Part shown: positions 30,096-38,842 of the stretch, one piece after another
Position numbering within the stretch: the stretch's first letter is position 1
Layout of the letters: each line of letters opens with the position of its first letter
Assembly: GCF_026262505.1 (NCBI RefSeq)
Contig: NC_067204.1
Span: 14,526,522 to 14,590,521 of the forward strand
DNA from: Trichomonas vaginalis G3
Taxonomy: Eukaryota; Parabasalia; Trichomonadida; Trichomonadidae
Reading direction: 5' to 3'
DNA length: 64,000 nucleotides
Program-made: the position numbers and the translations under genes
Notes under the pieces: generated by a model
Database searches by the model: none
Seen by the model: only the letters and a program-made list of their open reading frames with translations
Told to the model about the DNA's origin: nothing

Positions 30096-31402
30096 GTTGG
30101 CTAGGCATGCCCTTCGGGCAAGCGCAGCCAACTTCAGCAACATAAATATATTATGATTATAGGAAATGAGTTTATACAATTAAATTTGAATTTGTGCGAT
30201 TAATATTATATTTCAAAGATTATTATGTAAAACATACCAGAGATTTTTATATCCATCGAAGTGGTTTAGAGAATACTTTGAGATTTTAGCGATTTTTCGA
30301 AAGAAATATTGAAAGCAAAGCATTTATTAAGAATTTGTTGTGAAATGAATACACTTCGATAAGATATTAGATCAGCTTGTTACTTGGCAAAATTAGAGCT
30401 GAAGTCATGTTCATAAATGAAGAAAATGTCTTAGCTATAGCAAACGGTTGTAATGTATTTGAAACATTAATAGTCTTATTGTAATCTGATATCTATGCGA
30501 TCATAGATATTTTTTGAGAAAGTATTTCGGAAATTATGTAATTTGTAAGGATATTGAGGAGCTCTAAAGTTAAAGATTAATTAGGCATGTGATGACAAAG
30601 AACTTGTTATAGACGAAAATCTAGAATTTTAGAATTTTCAAAATTCATCTGTAACCAAATGGGCATATTGTGAATCATTTAAGGTATTATGGAACACCAA
30701 TGATGCATTAGATCAATGTGATACATTAGAAGTTTGTGCGAAAGTCTGGTTAAGAAAAGATGAAAATGTGAAATGAAAAAACAATATTTCTCTCAATTTT
30801 TCAAAAACTCTTTGCATATCGTTTGGGAAGCGGCGCTTCACGCCGCTAATTATATTTTGAGAACAACTTTGGTTGTTTGTTCGGCAAACTTATTTCAACG
30901 AATTACGATTTGCAATCAGATGTAACGTAATGATATCAGATTGATTTTGACTTTTGATAATAAAAAATTATTAAATAATTTGAAAAGTTATTTTCTTCGC
31001 TATTTGATTGGCGCAAAGCGCCAATCAAATAGCTCAGATTAATAATATGATATTATTTTAAATATGATGAAAATTTTTGAGTGAAAACTATCAAAACTAA
31101 GTCTTAAAAAATAGATATTTAAAAATGGTTTTTGATTGTTACACTACTTGTGAAAAAATGTCGATTAATCTTCTATATATATATATCATCTATCGGCGCG
31201 CTCTGCGCGCCGATAGATGAATGACAAGGCTGGCATGCACCAGTGTGTTATAACAGATCGATTTTATTTGAAATTTCATAAATTAATAATAATTATAATA
31301 AATTTGATATTCAGAGACGGCGCTACGCGCCTTTTAGCATTCTGGGCACTTACGTGCCCAGAATGCAAGATTGAGAAATTTGAAACTTCGTTTCAAATTT
31401 CT
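30096..31402. repeat. Cluster of at least seven short perfect hairpins
   Basis: The hairpins, with arms and loops, are: 30096-30132 (GTTGGCT...AGCCAAC, inner TGCCC-TTC-GGGCA); 30829-30847 (AGCGGCG-CTTCA-CGCCGCT); 30999-31033 (16-bp arms, loop AAA); 31186-31220 (15-bp arms, loop CTCTG); 31319-31331 (GGCGC-TAC-GCGCC); 31337-31366 (13-bp arms, loop TTAC); 31374-31402 (13-bp arms, loop TTC). All arms listed are perfect. Loops are 3-5 nt. Most stems are GC-rich islands in an AT-rich spacer. Stem sequences are all different, so they are not copies of one repeat. Confidence 0.8.
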
Positions 31403-31482
31403 GCCTTGCTGTTAGGCAAAAAGAAAGTCAGTACAAAAAAAATTTTGAAATTGAGAATAAAAATAATATTGTGAGTTTTTGT

Positions 31483-31713
31483 GATATATGGATTTTTTAG
31501 AAGATTTGAGAGATTGAATTCTCAATTTATAAAATTTTTTTAAATTGAGAGGAATTTTAATAATATTATTTTATTTGATATTTGGATTTTTTAGAAGATT
31601 TTAGAGATTGAATTCTCAATTTATAAAATTTTTTAAATTGAGAGGAATTTTAATAATATTATTTTATTTGATATTTGGATTTTTTAGAAGATTTTAGAGA
31701 TGCCAGTCTCAAT
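31483..31713. repeat. 93/94-bp tandem repeat, 2.5 copies
   Basis: Units are 31483-31576 (94 bp), 31577-31669 (93 bp) and a partial 31670-31713. Each full unit contains an internal inverted repeat CTCAATTTA...AAATTGAG. Confidence 0.85.
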
Positions 31714-32116
31714 TTAAAAAAATTTACAAAAAATGATCGTAAAATAATCGTTTTTGTTCAAATCCTTTTCATTTCGGGAAATTGAAGTTAAATATCAAAG
31801 AGATGGTCTATGCATATGTTAAATCAAATCATTAAAAAGTGTTTTGATGACTTTTTCTAACCGCAAATTATCACTTTTTGATGTTTTAAAATTATTATAT
31901 ATCCTATATGCATATAAGATACAAATTAATATTAAAACTCCAAAATCGATTTTTGAGAGAATCAAATTTATCACATCTCATCGTTGTTCCGAATTAATAT
32001 TTTATTTGTAATGTACATATTATCACAATTATATTTATCATATTAAAATTCAAAAATAATTTTTGAGTTTCAGATCTCCCTAATTTCCCATATAAATATA
32101 TGTTTATTTTATTAAA

Positions 32117-32121
32117 AATAG
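32117..32121. repeat. Left target-site duplication AATAG of Maverick B
   Basis: AATAG occurs immediately outside the A17 run at the left end and again at 60837-60841 outside the T11 run at the right end. It is consistent with the 5-6 bp duplications of Polinton integration. Confidence 0.65.
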
Positions 32122-32188
32122 AAAAAAAAAAAAAAAAAGGTAGTGGGGCTTCCAGGCACTTCGTGCCCTCTAGCCCCGAAGATGTTTA
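32122..32188 (+). repeat. Left terminal inverted repeat of Maverick B
   Basis: A17 followed by a 50-bp repeat (32139-32188) beginning GGTAGTGGGGC. It pairs with 60776-60825, with one mismatch at position 5. It contains the hairpin GGCAC-TTC-GTGCC (32155-32167). Confidence 0.9.
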
Positions 32189-32397
32189 GTATAAATGAAG
32201 TTTTTATTCGGAAAATTCTTAGTCTTCTGGTGTGAATTCGGAGGACTCTTCTTCTTCCTCCATTGCTTCTGGGAAGAAGCCTTCTTCTGGGTCGAAAACA
32301 TTATATAATGTGTCGCTTTTCACAAATTATATATGTTTTCATGCTTTGTCACTTTTCTGTCACTTTTCAGGAAAAACATTTTTATTATTATATATAA

Positions 32398-33216
32398 ATG
32401 AATTTTACAAAACCACCGTTACCGTTCTTTGGAAATAAGGGTAAATGTAAAGATATTATATTGAGAGAACTTAAGAAACTACCGAATGGTCTAACATTTG
32501 TAGATTTGTTCGGTGGAAGTTTCTATATATCCCATTTATGTCATACAATATTCCCAGACTCAAAGATTATATGCAATGACTTCGACAACTATATGGACCG
32601 TCTCAAACATATACCAGACACAAACAATATATTGAAAGAGTTAAAAGAAAAGATACCTATAGGTAAGATGGAACGTATACCATTAGATAAGAAAAATATT
32701 GTGAGAGAGGTTTTGAAAAAAGCAGAATATATAGACTGGGATAGTATATCTGCTAGACTATTATATAGTGGTGCTATAAGAGTTCATGACATTGAAACAC
32801 TTATGTCAAAAGTTTTATATCTTAACTATACAAATGTTTTCAAAGAGGACATAGAAAAATATATTGAGGGTATAGAGTTTGTGAGATGTCATTGGACAGA
32901 GTTGTATGAAAAATATAAAGACAAGGAAAATGTTTTCTTTATAGTGGACCCGCCGTTCTTTAACACATGGGATTTTCAATACCAAGTAGACTGGACTTTG
33001 AGAGACTCTTTAGAAACTTTAGACGTTATACATAACCATCCATGCTTTTACTTTACATCCGATAAAAGTGGTTTGGAAACCGTTATGAGATGGTTAGAGG
33101 ACATACATGACTATGAGTTTAGATATGACAAGATAGAATATGAGAGAGGTCCTATAAACTGGAGAAAGTGTCACAATAAAGAAATTTTATTAGTAAGTAA
33201 ATGTGGTTTGAAATAG
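32398..33216 (+). CDS. D12-class N6-adenine DNA methyltransferase (Dam-like)
   Basis: This 272-aa protein has the Dam-family motif set: PFFGNKGK at residues 9-16 (motif X, SAM binding), FVDLFGGS at 34-41 (motif I) and VDPPFF at 183-188 (motif IV, DPPY-type catalytic site, Phe replacing Tyr at 187). It transfers a methyl group from SAM to adenine N6 in DNA. Length is typical for the class. N6-methyladenine has been reported as the main DNA methylation in Trichomonas, with Maverick-derived methyltransferases implicated. It is the first gene after the left terminus of element B. DPPF occurs in some active members, so activity remains plausible. Confidence 0.88.
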   Translation: MNFTKPPLPFFGNKGKCKDIILRELKKLPNGLTFVDLFGGSFYISHLCHTIFPDSKIICNDFDNYMDRLKHIPDTNNILKELKEKIPIGKMERIPLDKKNIVREVLKKAEYIDWDSISARLLYSGAIRVHDIETLMSKVLYLNYTNVFKEDIEKYIEGIEFVRCHWTELYEKYKDKENVFFIVDPPFFNTWDFQYQVDWTLRDSLETLDVIHNHPCFYFTSDKSGLETVMRWLEDIHDYEFRYDKIEYERGPINWRKCHNKEILLVSKCGLK

Positions 33217-33332
33217 GACTACTTGTTTTAGGTTTTTTCCATTGTGTCATTTATTTATTTGACGTGGCAGAAAAGTACAGAGAATATGAAGATGAACCAA
33301 TGCCTGCAAATGTTCAGCATATGTACTCGTAA
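33201..33332 (+). CDS. Small single-pass membrane protein
   Basis: A 43-aa ORF begins with an ATG inside the last codons of the methyltransferase gene in another frame. Its first 20 residues (MWFEIGLLVLGFFHCVIYLF) are strongly hydrophobic, followed by a charged tail (DVAEKYREYEDEPMP). It fits a type of tiny membrane protein common in large DNA viruses. Coding is supported by the tight overlap and by the absence of another gene before 33356. Confidence 0.5.
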   Translation: MWFEIGLLVLGFFHCVIYLFDVAEKYREYEDEPMPANVQHMYS

Positions 33333-33355
33333 GAGATATTTTTATCTAATATTAA

Positions 33356-33718
33356 ATGGACGCACAGAACTTAGCGAATGCACAGCAACCTGGACAACCA
33401 AACCCAGAGAATATTCCAAATGAAGTTAGAATACAAACTGCAATGGCAAACTATGGTCAAGTGCCAACAGATGTACAAATGCAAACTGCCATGTCAAATG
33501 ACGCTGCGTTAGGTTTGCCACCATGGTATGCAAATATGAGATGGAAAGAGTTTTATACAAACCCTGAAGTGGGATATAAACAACTTTATGCAGATGACGC
33601 GAACACAGGAGTTGACCCAGAATATGTTTTCTACCAGAGGAGAAACAGAATGTATGAGCTCCAGTTAAAGAATGCTATGGAACTCAACAGGAAACGCAAA
33701 AGACTAGGCGGACATTAG
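33356..33718 (+). CDS. Hypothetical Maverick protein, 120 aa
   Basis: This protein has a Gln/Asn/Pro-rich N-terminus with a repeated EVRIQTAMANYG / DVQMQTAMSND motif (about residues 23-50). A central WYANMRWKEFYTNPEVGYKQLY block and a basic C-terminal helix (NAMELNRKRKRLGGH) follow. I do not recognise the family. It lies 18 bp upstream of the amphipathic 81-aa gene on the same strand, suggesting a shared transcription unit and a virion role. Confidence 0.65.
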   Translation: MDAQNLANAQQPGQPNPENIPNEVRIQTAMANYGQVPTDVQMQTAMSNDAALGLPPWYANMRWKEFYTNPEVGYKQLYADDANTGVDPEYVFYQRRNRMYELQLKNAMELNRKRKRLGGH

Positions 33719-33736
33719 ATTTTTACATATAGTAAA

Positions 33737-33982
33737 ATGGGTTTCTTCAGTAAGATAGGAAACTTCTTTCGAAATGTTGGAAGAGGTATATGGAATGGAA
33801 TAAAAACCGTAGGAAGAGGAATTTGGAACGGTGTCAAAAATATTGGTAAAAGGGTAGGTCAGTTTGTTGGTATTATACCTAAAGACCCTGAACCAGAAGA
33901 GCAAGCTCCTGTTATACAACAGCCTGAACCTGCACCACAGTCTAGTTGGCAACCAAATCCAACACCACAACCGGTATATTAA
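33737..33982 (+). CDS. Small amphipathic, virion-type protein (81 aa)
   Basis: The N-terminal half is a repeated amphipathic helix of Gly, aromatic and basic residues (IGNFFRNVGRGIWNGIKTVG, then RGIWNGVKNIGKRVGQF). The C-terminal half is Pro/Gln-rich and disordered. It resembles in style the membrane-active or DNA-binding minor proteins of adenovirus-like capsids, but there is no alignable match I can claim. The gene at 37236-37637 has the same design. Confidence 0.6.
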   Translation: MGFFSKIGNFFRNVGRGIWNGIKTVGRGIWNGVKNIGKRVGQFVGIIPKDPEPEEQAPVIQQPEPAPQSSWQPNPTPQPVY

Positions 33983-33986
33983 AAAA

Positions 33987-34835
33987 TTATATTTTTACCG
34001 TTCGATAGTAGTTGTATATGAAACTAAGTTCTAAGTAAAACGCATGGTATAATGGAATTATTCTTTTTCTTCCATCTGTAGTAAACCATACTTGAAAGTC
34101 TGAAATACTTCCACTTGGTGGTTCGTATAACTTTGTAGGTTTTTCGTAAAAGTCATTTGCCAAGCATAAGAAAGAGTTTTGGGCGCCAGAAAATGAAGCA
34201 TGAACAATAATAGCATCTTGGTCGAAAACATTTTCATATGTTCCATTAGGGTTTTCGACTTCATAAAAGTCTGGGTGTACTGGATATGCTGCAGGCTGAT
34301 TTAACATCCTCATAAATCTATACCATGCCAAGTTGTTATATTTTGTAGAAATATAAACGTTTTCTCCAAGGTCTTCTATTTTATTGATTTTAACAGTTGC
34401 ATTTTTCCTGTCATAAATAATATCGAGATGGTACTCTCCCTCGTCAATGTTATACTGGTTTGCATATTCGATATAGATATCGTTTATTTTTTCTTGAAAA
34501 GCTTGAAGAGTTGTTTCTAAGTTTACAAGCAAACTAACTTGTAAAAGTTTTCCCTGTTCAAATTTCTCATACATACGTTTTTCTTTGTTATAGTATCGAA
34601 CTTCAAACCCGACCGTAAATGGGAAACCATGTATGGCTTCTGAAATGAACTTCATTCTACGAAAGCCAATAGCTTTTGTGACAGATGGGTCTCTTAGCCA
34701 TCTTAATGGGTAGTCAAAACGATAGCCTTCATGCTTTACGGTCTCTGTCTCAAACTTTTGACCGACATTAGTAAAAAGTTCATCTAATGGTTTAGTTGTA
34801 GCAACTCTTGAATTTTCTTTTTCTATTGAAAGCAT
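33987..34835 (-). CDS. Maverick beta-rich protein, paralogue 1 (282 aa)
   Basis: This protein is homologous along its whole length (roughly 40 percent identical by eye) to 38843-39703 on the opposite strand. Shared blocks are GYRFDYPLRWLRDPSVTKAIGFRR near residue 37-60, a VFDQDAIIVHASFS block, NSFLCLANDFYEKPTKLYEPP and SDFQVWFTTDGRKRIIPLY near the end. The predicted composition is beta-rich with many aromatics, fitting a jelly-roll virion protein. I do not recognise a named family. Its ATG is 18 bp from that of the divergent fibre-like gene, so the two probably share a bidirectional promoter. Confidence 0.7.
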   Translation of the reverse strand: MLSIEKENSRVATTKPLDELFTNVGQKFETETVKHEGYRFDYPLRWLRDPSVTKAIGFRRMKFISEAIHGFPFTVGFEVRYYNKEKRMYEKFEQGKLLQVSLLVNLETTLQAFQEKINDIYIEYANQYNIDEGEYHLDIIYDRKNATVKINKIEDLGENVYISTKYNNLAWYRFMRMLNQPAAYPVHPDFYEVENPNGTYENVFDQDAIIVHASFSGAQNSFLCLANDFYEKPTKLYEPPSGSISDFQVWFTTDGRKRIIPLYHAFYLELSFIYNYYRTVKI

Positions 34836-34853
34836 ATTTTATCTAGAATAAAA

Positions 34854-36263
34854 ATGTCGAAAGATATTGCTTCCATGAGAGAAATACAACACAACCGACA
34901 ACTCATTATGCAAGCTCTAAATAAGAACACAACAAACTTTTCAAACTATTCTAAGATATCTGAGTCATTGAAAGAAGGAAACTTAAAACTGACATTAAAC
35001 CCAATGACAGATGAGTTTCTGTTTCAAGACAATAAGAACCATACTGTCTGTATAAATCCAACAAAAGGAACTTTAAACGAGAAACCTATAAATGAACTTC
35101 TTTTGAAAACAGATGTTGACAACAAAGCTGACAAAGAATATGTAGACGATGCAATAGCAAAAGAAGAAGAAAGAGCTAACAATGCTTATGCAACAAAAGA
35201 ACATACTCATCCTGAACTAGCAGACAAAACATATGTTGACAATAAAATGTCAAGTGAAGTGACGAGAGCTGAAAACGAATATTCTAAAAAGACTCATACA
35301 CATTCTATATCTGAAATAACAGACTTAAACGTTAGCCTTGAAAAGAAAGCAGATAAGGAATATGTGGCTAGTAAGTTAGAGAAGAAAGCGGATAAGGAAT
35401 ATGTGGATGAAAAAGATAACGAAATGAAAGAAAGGGTTGACTGGTACCATGAATGGACATCGAAGACTTTTAAAGTTAAAGCCGATACAGGATGGGTTTC
35501 AGGATGTTTAGACCTTAAAGCAGATAAAACTTATGTTAACGATGAGTTAGAGAAGAAAGCAGACAAGAACCATACACATACAAGTTTTACAACTGTTGCT
35601 ATAGAAAGTATTGAAGGAACGGTTGAAGAAACTGGTGGGGATGCAATATATTGTAAACCTCCTAACTTTCCACAAGGTTTAACATCGGATGACGACATAA
35701 CGACGATGAGAAACATTAGATGTAAAGATGTTTATGTCATGAAGGATGAACATAATATTAAATTCACTGCTCAAGATTTATATGACAAGAAAGCAGACAA
35801 AACAGAGCTTCAAACATTAAAGACAGAAATGCTTCAAACATTATATCCTATAGGCTCTATTTATACGTCAATGAACTCAACAAATCCAGAAACAGTTCTG
35901 GGTTTTGGAACTTGGACTCAAATAGTCGACAGGTTTTTGTATTGTGCAAACTCTTCAAAGGAAACAGGGGGAAGTAAAACGATTTCAGGTGAAAATTTAC
36001 CTGCACATAGTCACTACATAGATTTAAGTACATCTCAAGCAGGTTGGCATAAGCATAATTTTTGGGATTGGTCAGCAATGAAAAAAGGTAAAGGATATGA
36101 TGTTAAAGACGACGTTCAGTTTGCTATAAATTGTTTCTGGGGTAACACTCAGGGAGATGGAAACCATACACATCGCGTTTCGGGATATACACAAACAACG
36201 GGACAAAGTAAAGACTACATGCCACCTTACATGACAGTTTACGCATGGTATAGAAATGCTTAG
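34854..36263 (+). CDS. Fibre-like protein with phage tail/collar-type C-terminal domain
   Basis: The 469-aa protein has an N-terminal helical part, then repeated ADKEYVDEK / ADKTYVNDEL segments and HTH motifs across residues about 90-330, typical of trimeric phage tail fibres. The C-terminal 140 residues begin YPIGSIYTSMNSTNPETVLG and continue with GTWTQIVDRFL, LPAHSHY and a PPYMTVYAWYR end. This is the collar/receptor-binding-type domain found widely in Firmicutes phage structural proteins. The likely role is a host-binding fibre or spike on the Maverick virion. It is convergent with the integrase gene, overlapping it by 4 bp at the stop codons. A degraded second copy lies near 50200-50480. 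Confidence 0.82.
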   Translation: MSKDIASMREIQHNRQLIMQALNKNTTNFSNYSKISESLKEGNLKLTLNPMTDEFLFQDNKNHTVCINPTKGTLNEKPINELLLKTDVDNKADKEYVDDAIAKEEERANNAYATKEHTHPELADKTYVDNKMSSEVTRAENEYSKKTHTHSISEITDLNVSLEKKADKEYVASKLEKKADKEYVDEKDNEMKERVDWYHEWTSKTFKVKADTGWVSGCLDLKADKTYVNDELEKKADKNHTHTSFTTVAIESIEGTVEETGGDAIYCKPPNFPQGLTSDDDITTMRNIRCKDVYVMKDEHNIKFTAQDLYDKKADKTELQTLKTEMLQTLYPIGSIYTSMNSTNPETVLGFGTWTQIVDRFLYCANSSKETGGSKTISGENLPAHSHYIDLSTSQAGWHKHNFWDWSAMKKGKGYDVKDDVQFAINCFWGNTQGDGNHTHRVSGYTQTTGQSKDYMPPYMTVYAWYRNA

Positions 36264-37218
36264 TCGTCATTTTCAACTTCTTTAGCATATTCGTCAGGAG
36301 TTGTCTTATATTTGTTAGGAACTGTCTTTGAAAGTATACCACCTTGAACTTTGACAAGTTTGAAACGAGGTCTGACAATAGTAGTTTTATCTTCTGCTTG
36401 CAGTGTGTACATTTTGCCATGTTTGCCTAAAACTTCATAATATTCTCTTGTATACTTTCTTCTATTTTTACGAACACGAATGTGAGTACCTGTCGGGTTC
36501 CCATTGTTGTCATAGTCAATAGTATTTTCATATGGGTCGCGTTTAGGTATTTCTATTTTTACTTTGTCACCTTTCTGAAGTTTGAAGCCCGGCATTCTTT
36601 CTTGTTTGTCTCTTTTGAATAAATTATTAAATATATAGTCTTTCTCTAAGTCAGGGTTGTTTTTCATTTCTTCGGGGGAGTGGTTTCCCAACCTTTTTGT
36701 TTACGGTTGTTGTAAATATTTAAAACTTGTCTCATCTTTGCCATGGAGAAGTGTCTATATTTGTCGTCATATGACATTTCATTTGCTTCACCACCTTGTG
36801 GTTGGTTTAAGTCTCTTAACATTTTTATACAACCGTCAATGACACCAAGAGCAGAATGGTTTTGGTCGACAATGAAATATTGGTTTACATTTTTTGAACG
36901 CAGATAGTTTTTTACATCATCTGATTTGAAAGAACTTTCACAGTCAGATGTCAGTTTTGTTGGATGGTATTTGTCAACGAATATTGTCAAAGCTGCTAAG
37001 ATATCTAAAATATTTTTGGACTGTAATGGTATGGCTTCACAGTATCTTGTGTTTTGACCGACAAATATTAGCCAGTATGGTGGTCCATCTTCTCTATACC
37101 TCGGAATGTTTTCCAAGATATCCATAAACCAAGCATTTGGTGTTGAACTAAAGATTTTTATCATGAGTGCTTTCTTTGTCGCTTTAGAAACATAGGGGTC
37201 CTTGTTTGGATTCGTCAT
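36260..37218 (-). pseudogene. Maverick retroviral-type integrase, one frameshift
   Basis: The N-terminal ORF (37218-36664) holds the catalytic core: Asp33 in WFMDILENI, Asp92 in TSDCESSF and Asp127 in ALGVIDGC, where a Glu is usual. The second ORF (to 36260) holds a basic SH3/chromodomain-like DNA-binding tail (GDKVKIEIPKRDP, HIRVRKNRRKYTREYYEVLG). The two meet in a run of five C near 36680, where one base is probably missing, so this is likely one gene. Integrase inserts the element and makes the short target duplication. A different degraded integrase occurs near 48870-50100. If the third residue is truly Asp, activity needs testing. Confidence 0.8.
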
Positions 37219-37235
37219 TTTTTATCCTATAAGAA

Positions 37236-37637
37236 ATGGGTTTATTTGGCGCATTAGCAGGAGTTGCATCCAGATTTTTGCCCGCAGTGGGAACAATAGC
37301 CAGAGGTGTATTTGGAGTTGGAAGGAAGATTTTGAGTACATTAGGTATACTTAAAGAGAAAGCACAACCTATTATACAAACTGTACAGAAAGGTTGGGAG
37401 GTAGCACGAGATGCAACAAATCTTATTCCAAATCCTGAAACAAGAGGAAAAGTTCAAGGATGGATGGACAATGTAGGAAGACAAGCAGGAAACTATTATA
37501 ACAAAGCAAATGACTACTATAACCAAGCAGGACACTATATGGACCAAGGTGAAAGATTCTTTAACAGAGGATATAACCATGCACAACAATGGGTAAACAA
37601 TAACCAACCTCAACCGCCTCAAACGTGGGGAATGTAA
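37236..37637 (+). CDS. Amphipathic virion-type protein (133 aa)
   Basis: The N-terminus is small-residue and hydrophobic (MGLFGALAGVASRFLPAVGT), followed by an amphipathic basic helix (VGRKILSTLGILKEKAQPII). The central and C-terminal parts are Asn/Gln/Tyr-rich (NKANDYYNQAGHYMDQ). It has the same overall plan as the 81-aa protein at 33737. A capsid-internal, membrane-interacting role is a guess from composition. It is divergent from the integrase gene, 17 bp away. Confidence 0.6.
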   Translation: MGLFGALAGVASRFLPAVGTIARGVFGVGRKILSTLGILKEKAQPIIQTVQKGWEVARDATNLIPNPETRGKVQGWMDNVGRQAGNYYNKANDYYNQAGHYMDQGERFFNRGYNHAQQWVNNNQPQPPQTWGM

Positions 37638-37656
37638 AGTTTTTTACTGAGATGAA

Positions 37657-37830
37657 ATGAACAATACAGCATTGAGACAAATGGGTTCAAGATGGATTTG
37701 TCGACTTCCAGCAGTTACACAACGTGTTTGTCAAGTTCTTCCTATACCTCAGGAAGTTTTAGACCGACTTAAAAAACAACAACAACAGTTGAAAAAAACC
37801 AAACTAAATTTTTTTACTGAGATGAAATGA
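37657..37830 (+). CDS. Small hypothetical protein (57 aa)
   Basis: The ATG at 37657 opens MNNTALRQMGSRWICRLPAV and ends in a Lys/Gln-rich tail. Its stop overlaps the ATG of the next gene (ATGA). It is preceded by TTTTTTACTGAGATGAA, and the identical leader precedes the next gene at 37827, which supports both starts. Confidence 0.5.
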   Translation: MNNTALRQMGSRWICRLPAVTQRVCQVLPIPQEVLDRLKKQQQQLKKTKLNFFTEMK

Positions 37831-38409
37831 CCGAAGAAGTTGAAACGGTAGATTTGACACCAAACAAAAAGTTCAGAACCATTGTCAAAACCTGTCAAAG
37901 AACTTACAGATGAAGAGAAAAATTCAATAATAGAAAGTGCCAGGTCTGGAAATACAAACCCTAACTACAAAGTCACTTTTCATAAAAATGGAACGGCAAG
38001 TATCTCAAAAAAGAAACAGACTCTCACAAATAAAATATTGAAGTCTGAAGGAGCTTTCGAGACAACAGATGGAAAAGTTTACTTCACTGACCAACAGTTC
38101 ATTATAGAACATCTCATTGACTTAGAGTCGAAATATTCTAAACTTTACAACAAACACAAAAAGTTGAAAGGAAAACAAAAACAAATGGCATATGATATTT
38201 ATGAAGATGTTGACGACACAACTGTTCCTGCAAGTGAAGTAAAGTCAGAGAAACCGAAAAGTGACGAAAAACCGATAGAAGAAGAAAAACCAAAAACTGA
38301 AGATAAACCAAAACCAAAGTTTAGTTTGGAAACTAAACCAAGTCAACCTTCATTAGCTGGTATGGGTTGGCGTCAAAGACTTATGGCAGCAGGCGGTTAT
38401 GTAAAGTAA
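37827..38409 (+). pseudogene. Lys/Glu/Pro-rich hypothetical protein, frameshift near the start
   Basis: The ATG at 37827 (MTEEVETVDLTPNKKF) shares the leader TTTTTTACTGAGATGAA with the preceding gene. After about 18 codons the frame must shift to enter the long frame SKPVKELTDEEKNSIIESAR, which runs to 38409. The middle is a coiled coil (IEHLIDLESKYSKLYNKHKK). It ends in a Pro/Lys repeat tract (KPKSDEKPIEEEKPKTEDKP) and LAGMGWRQRLMAAGGYVK, which resembles a virion-protein tail. Function is unknown. The frameshift may be an assembly error. Confidence 0.55.
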
Positions 38410-38441
38410 AGAAAAAAAAATTTTTTTTTCTTTTTATAAAA

Positions 38442-38693
38442 ATGCCCCCATATAGAATGGATAGAAAATCTGCTAGAATAAAAGCAGAGTTACAAAGATA
38501 TGGTTGGAGAGTTTCGAAGAAGTTTAAATATAGGAAGGGAAGACCCATAAAAGTCTATGACAAATTGTCTGGTCTTCGCTACGAAATGGATTTGGAAACA
38601 GCACGTGCAAATTATCCAAACAGACTAGAGAGGTTAGAAGAAGAACGTCTTATGGACATGCCTTTCGATGTTAGTGAACATTGCATGAAATAA
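38442..38693 (+). CDS. Basic hypothetical protein (83 aa)
   Basis: From ATG 38442 the product is strongly basic (MPPYRMDRKSARIKAELQRY, then KFKYRKGRPIKVYDK) with an acidic-helical C-terminus (RLERLEEERLMDMP). It could bind DNA in the virion. The longer open frame upstream has no ATG. Leader is AT-rich after the previous stop. Confidence 0.55.
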   Translation: MPPYRMDRKSARIKAELQRYGWRVSKKFKYRKGRPIKVYDKLSGLRYEMDLETARANYPNRLERLEEERLMDMPFDVSEHCMK

Positions 38694-38737
38694 AAAATTA
38701 TTTTTAAAAAAGTGACATTTTTTTTATTTTATTTGAA

Positions 38738-38842
38738 ATGTACGCTGAGTTTGTTGGAGAAGACCGTTGGGAAACTTGTTTGTTAGATGAGAAATATGAA
38801 ATGGCATACCATTTTAAAACAATATATTTTTACATATATTAA
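38738..38842 (+). CDS. Possible micro-ORF (34 aa)
   Basis: MYAEFVGEDRWETCLLDEKY followed by an aromatic tail (MAYHFKTIYFYIY). Its stop is directly adjacent to the ATG of the 286-aa gene. It has its own AT-rich leader with GTGACATTTTTTTT. Weak evidence only. Confidence 0.3.
   Translation: MYAEFVGEDRWETCLLDEKYEMAYHFKTIYFYIY

Larger units (their letters stand above)
29813..32116. other. Gene-free host spacer before Maverick B
   Basis: There is no supportable ORF with an ATG. It holds the hairpin cluster (30096-31402), a 93-bp tandem repeat (31483-31713) and AT-rich filler. Short frames with BTB-like flavour near 30400-30500 are too broken to call. Confidence 0.5.

Noticed and set aside
31217-31474. 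85-codon plus-strand ORF in the hairpin cluster
   Set aside because: It is read across three palindromes, so repeated sense/antisense sequence keeps it open; no coding character.
32122-32138. A17 run as a poly-A tail of a retroposon
   Set aside because: A matching T run at the other end, inverted repeats and a short duplication show a DNA-type element; the A run belongs to its terminus or target.
37840-37885. Programmed ribosomal frameshift at the start of the 37827 gene
   Set aside because: No slippery heptamer with a following structure is evident, and one-base indels are common across the element.
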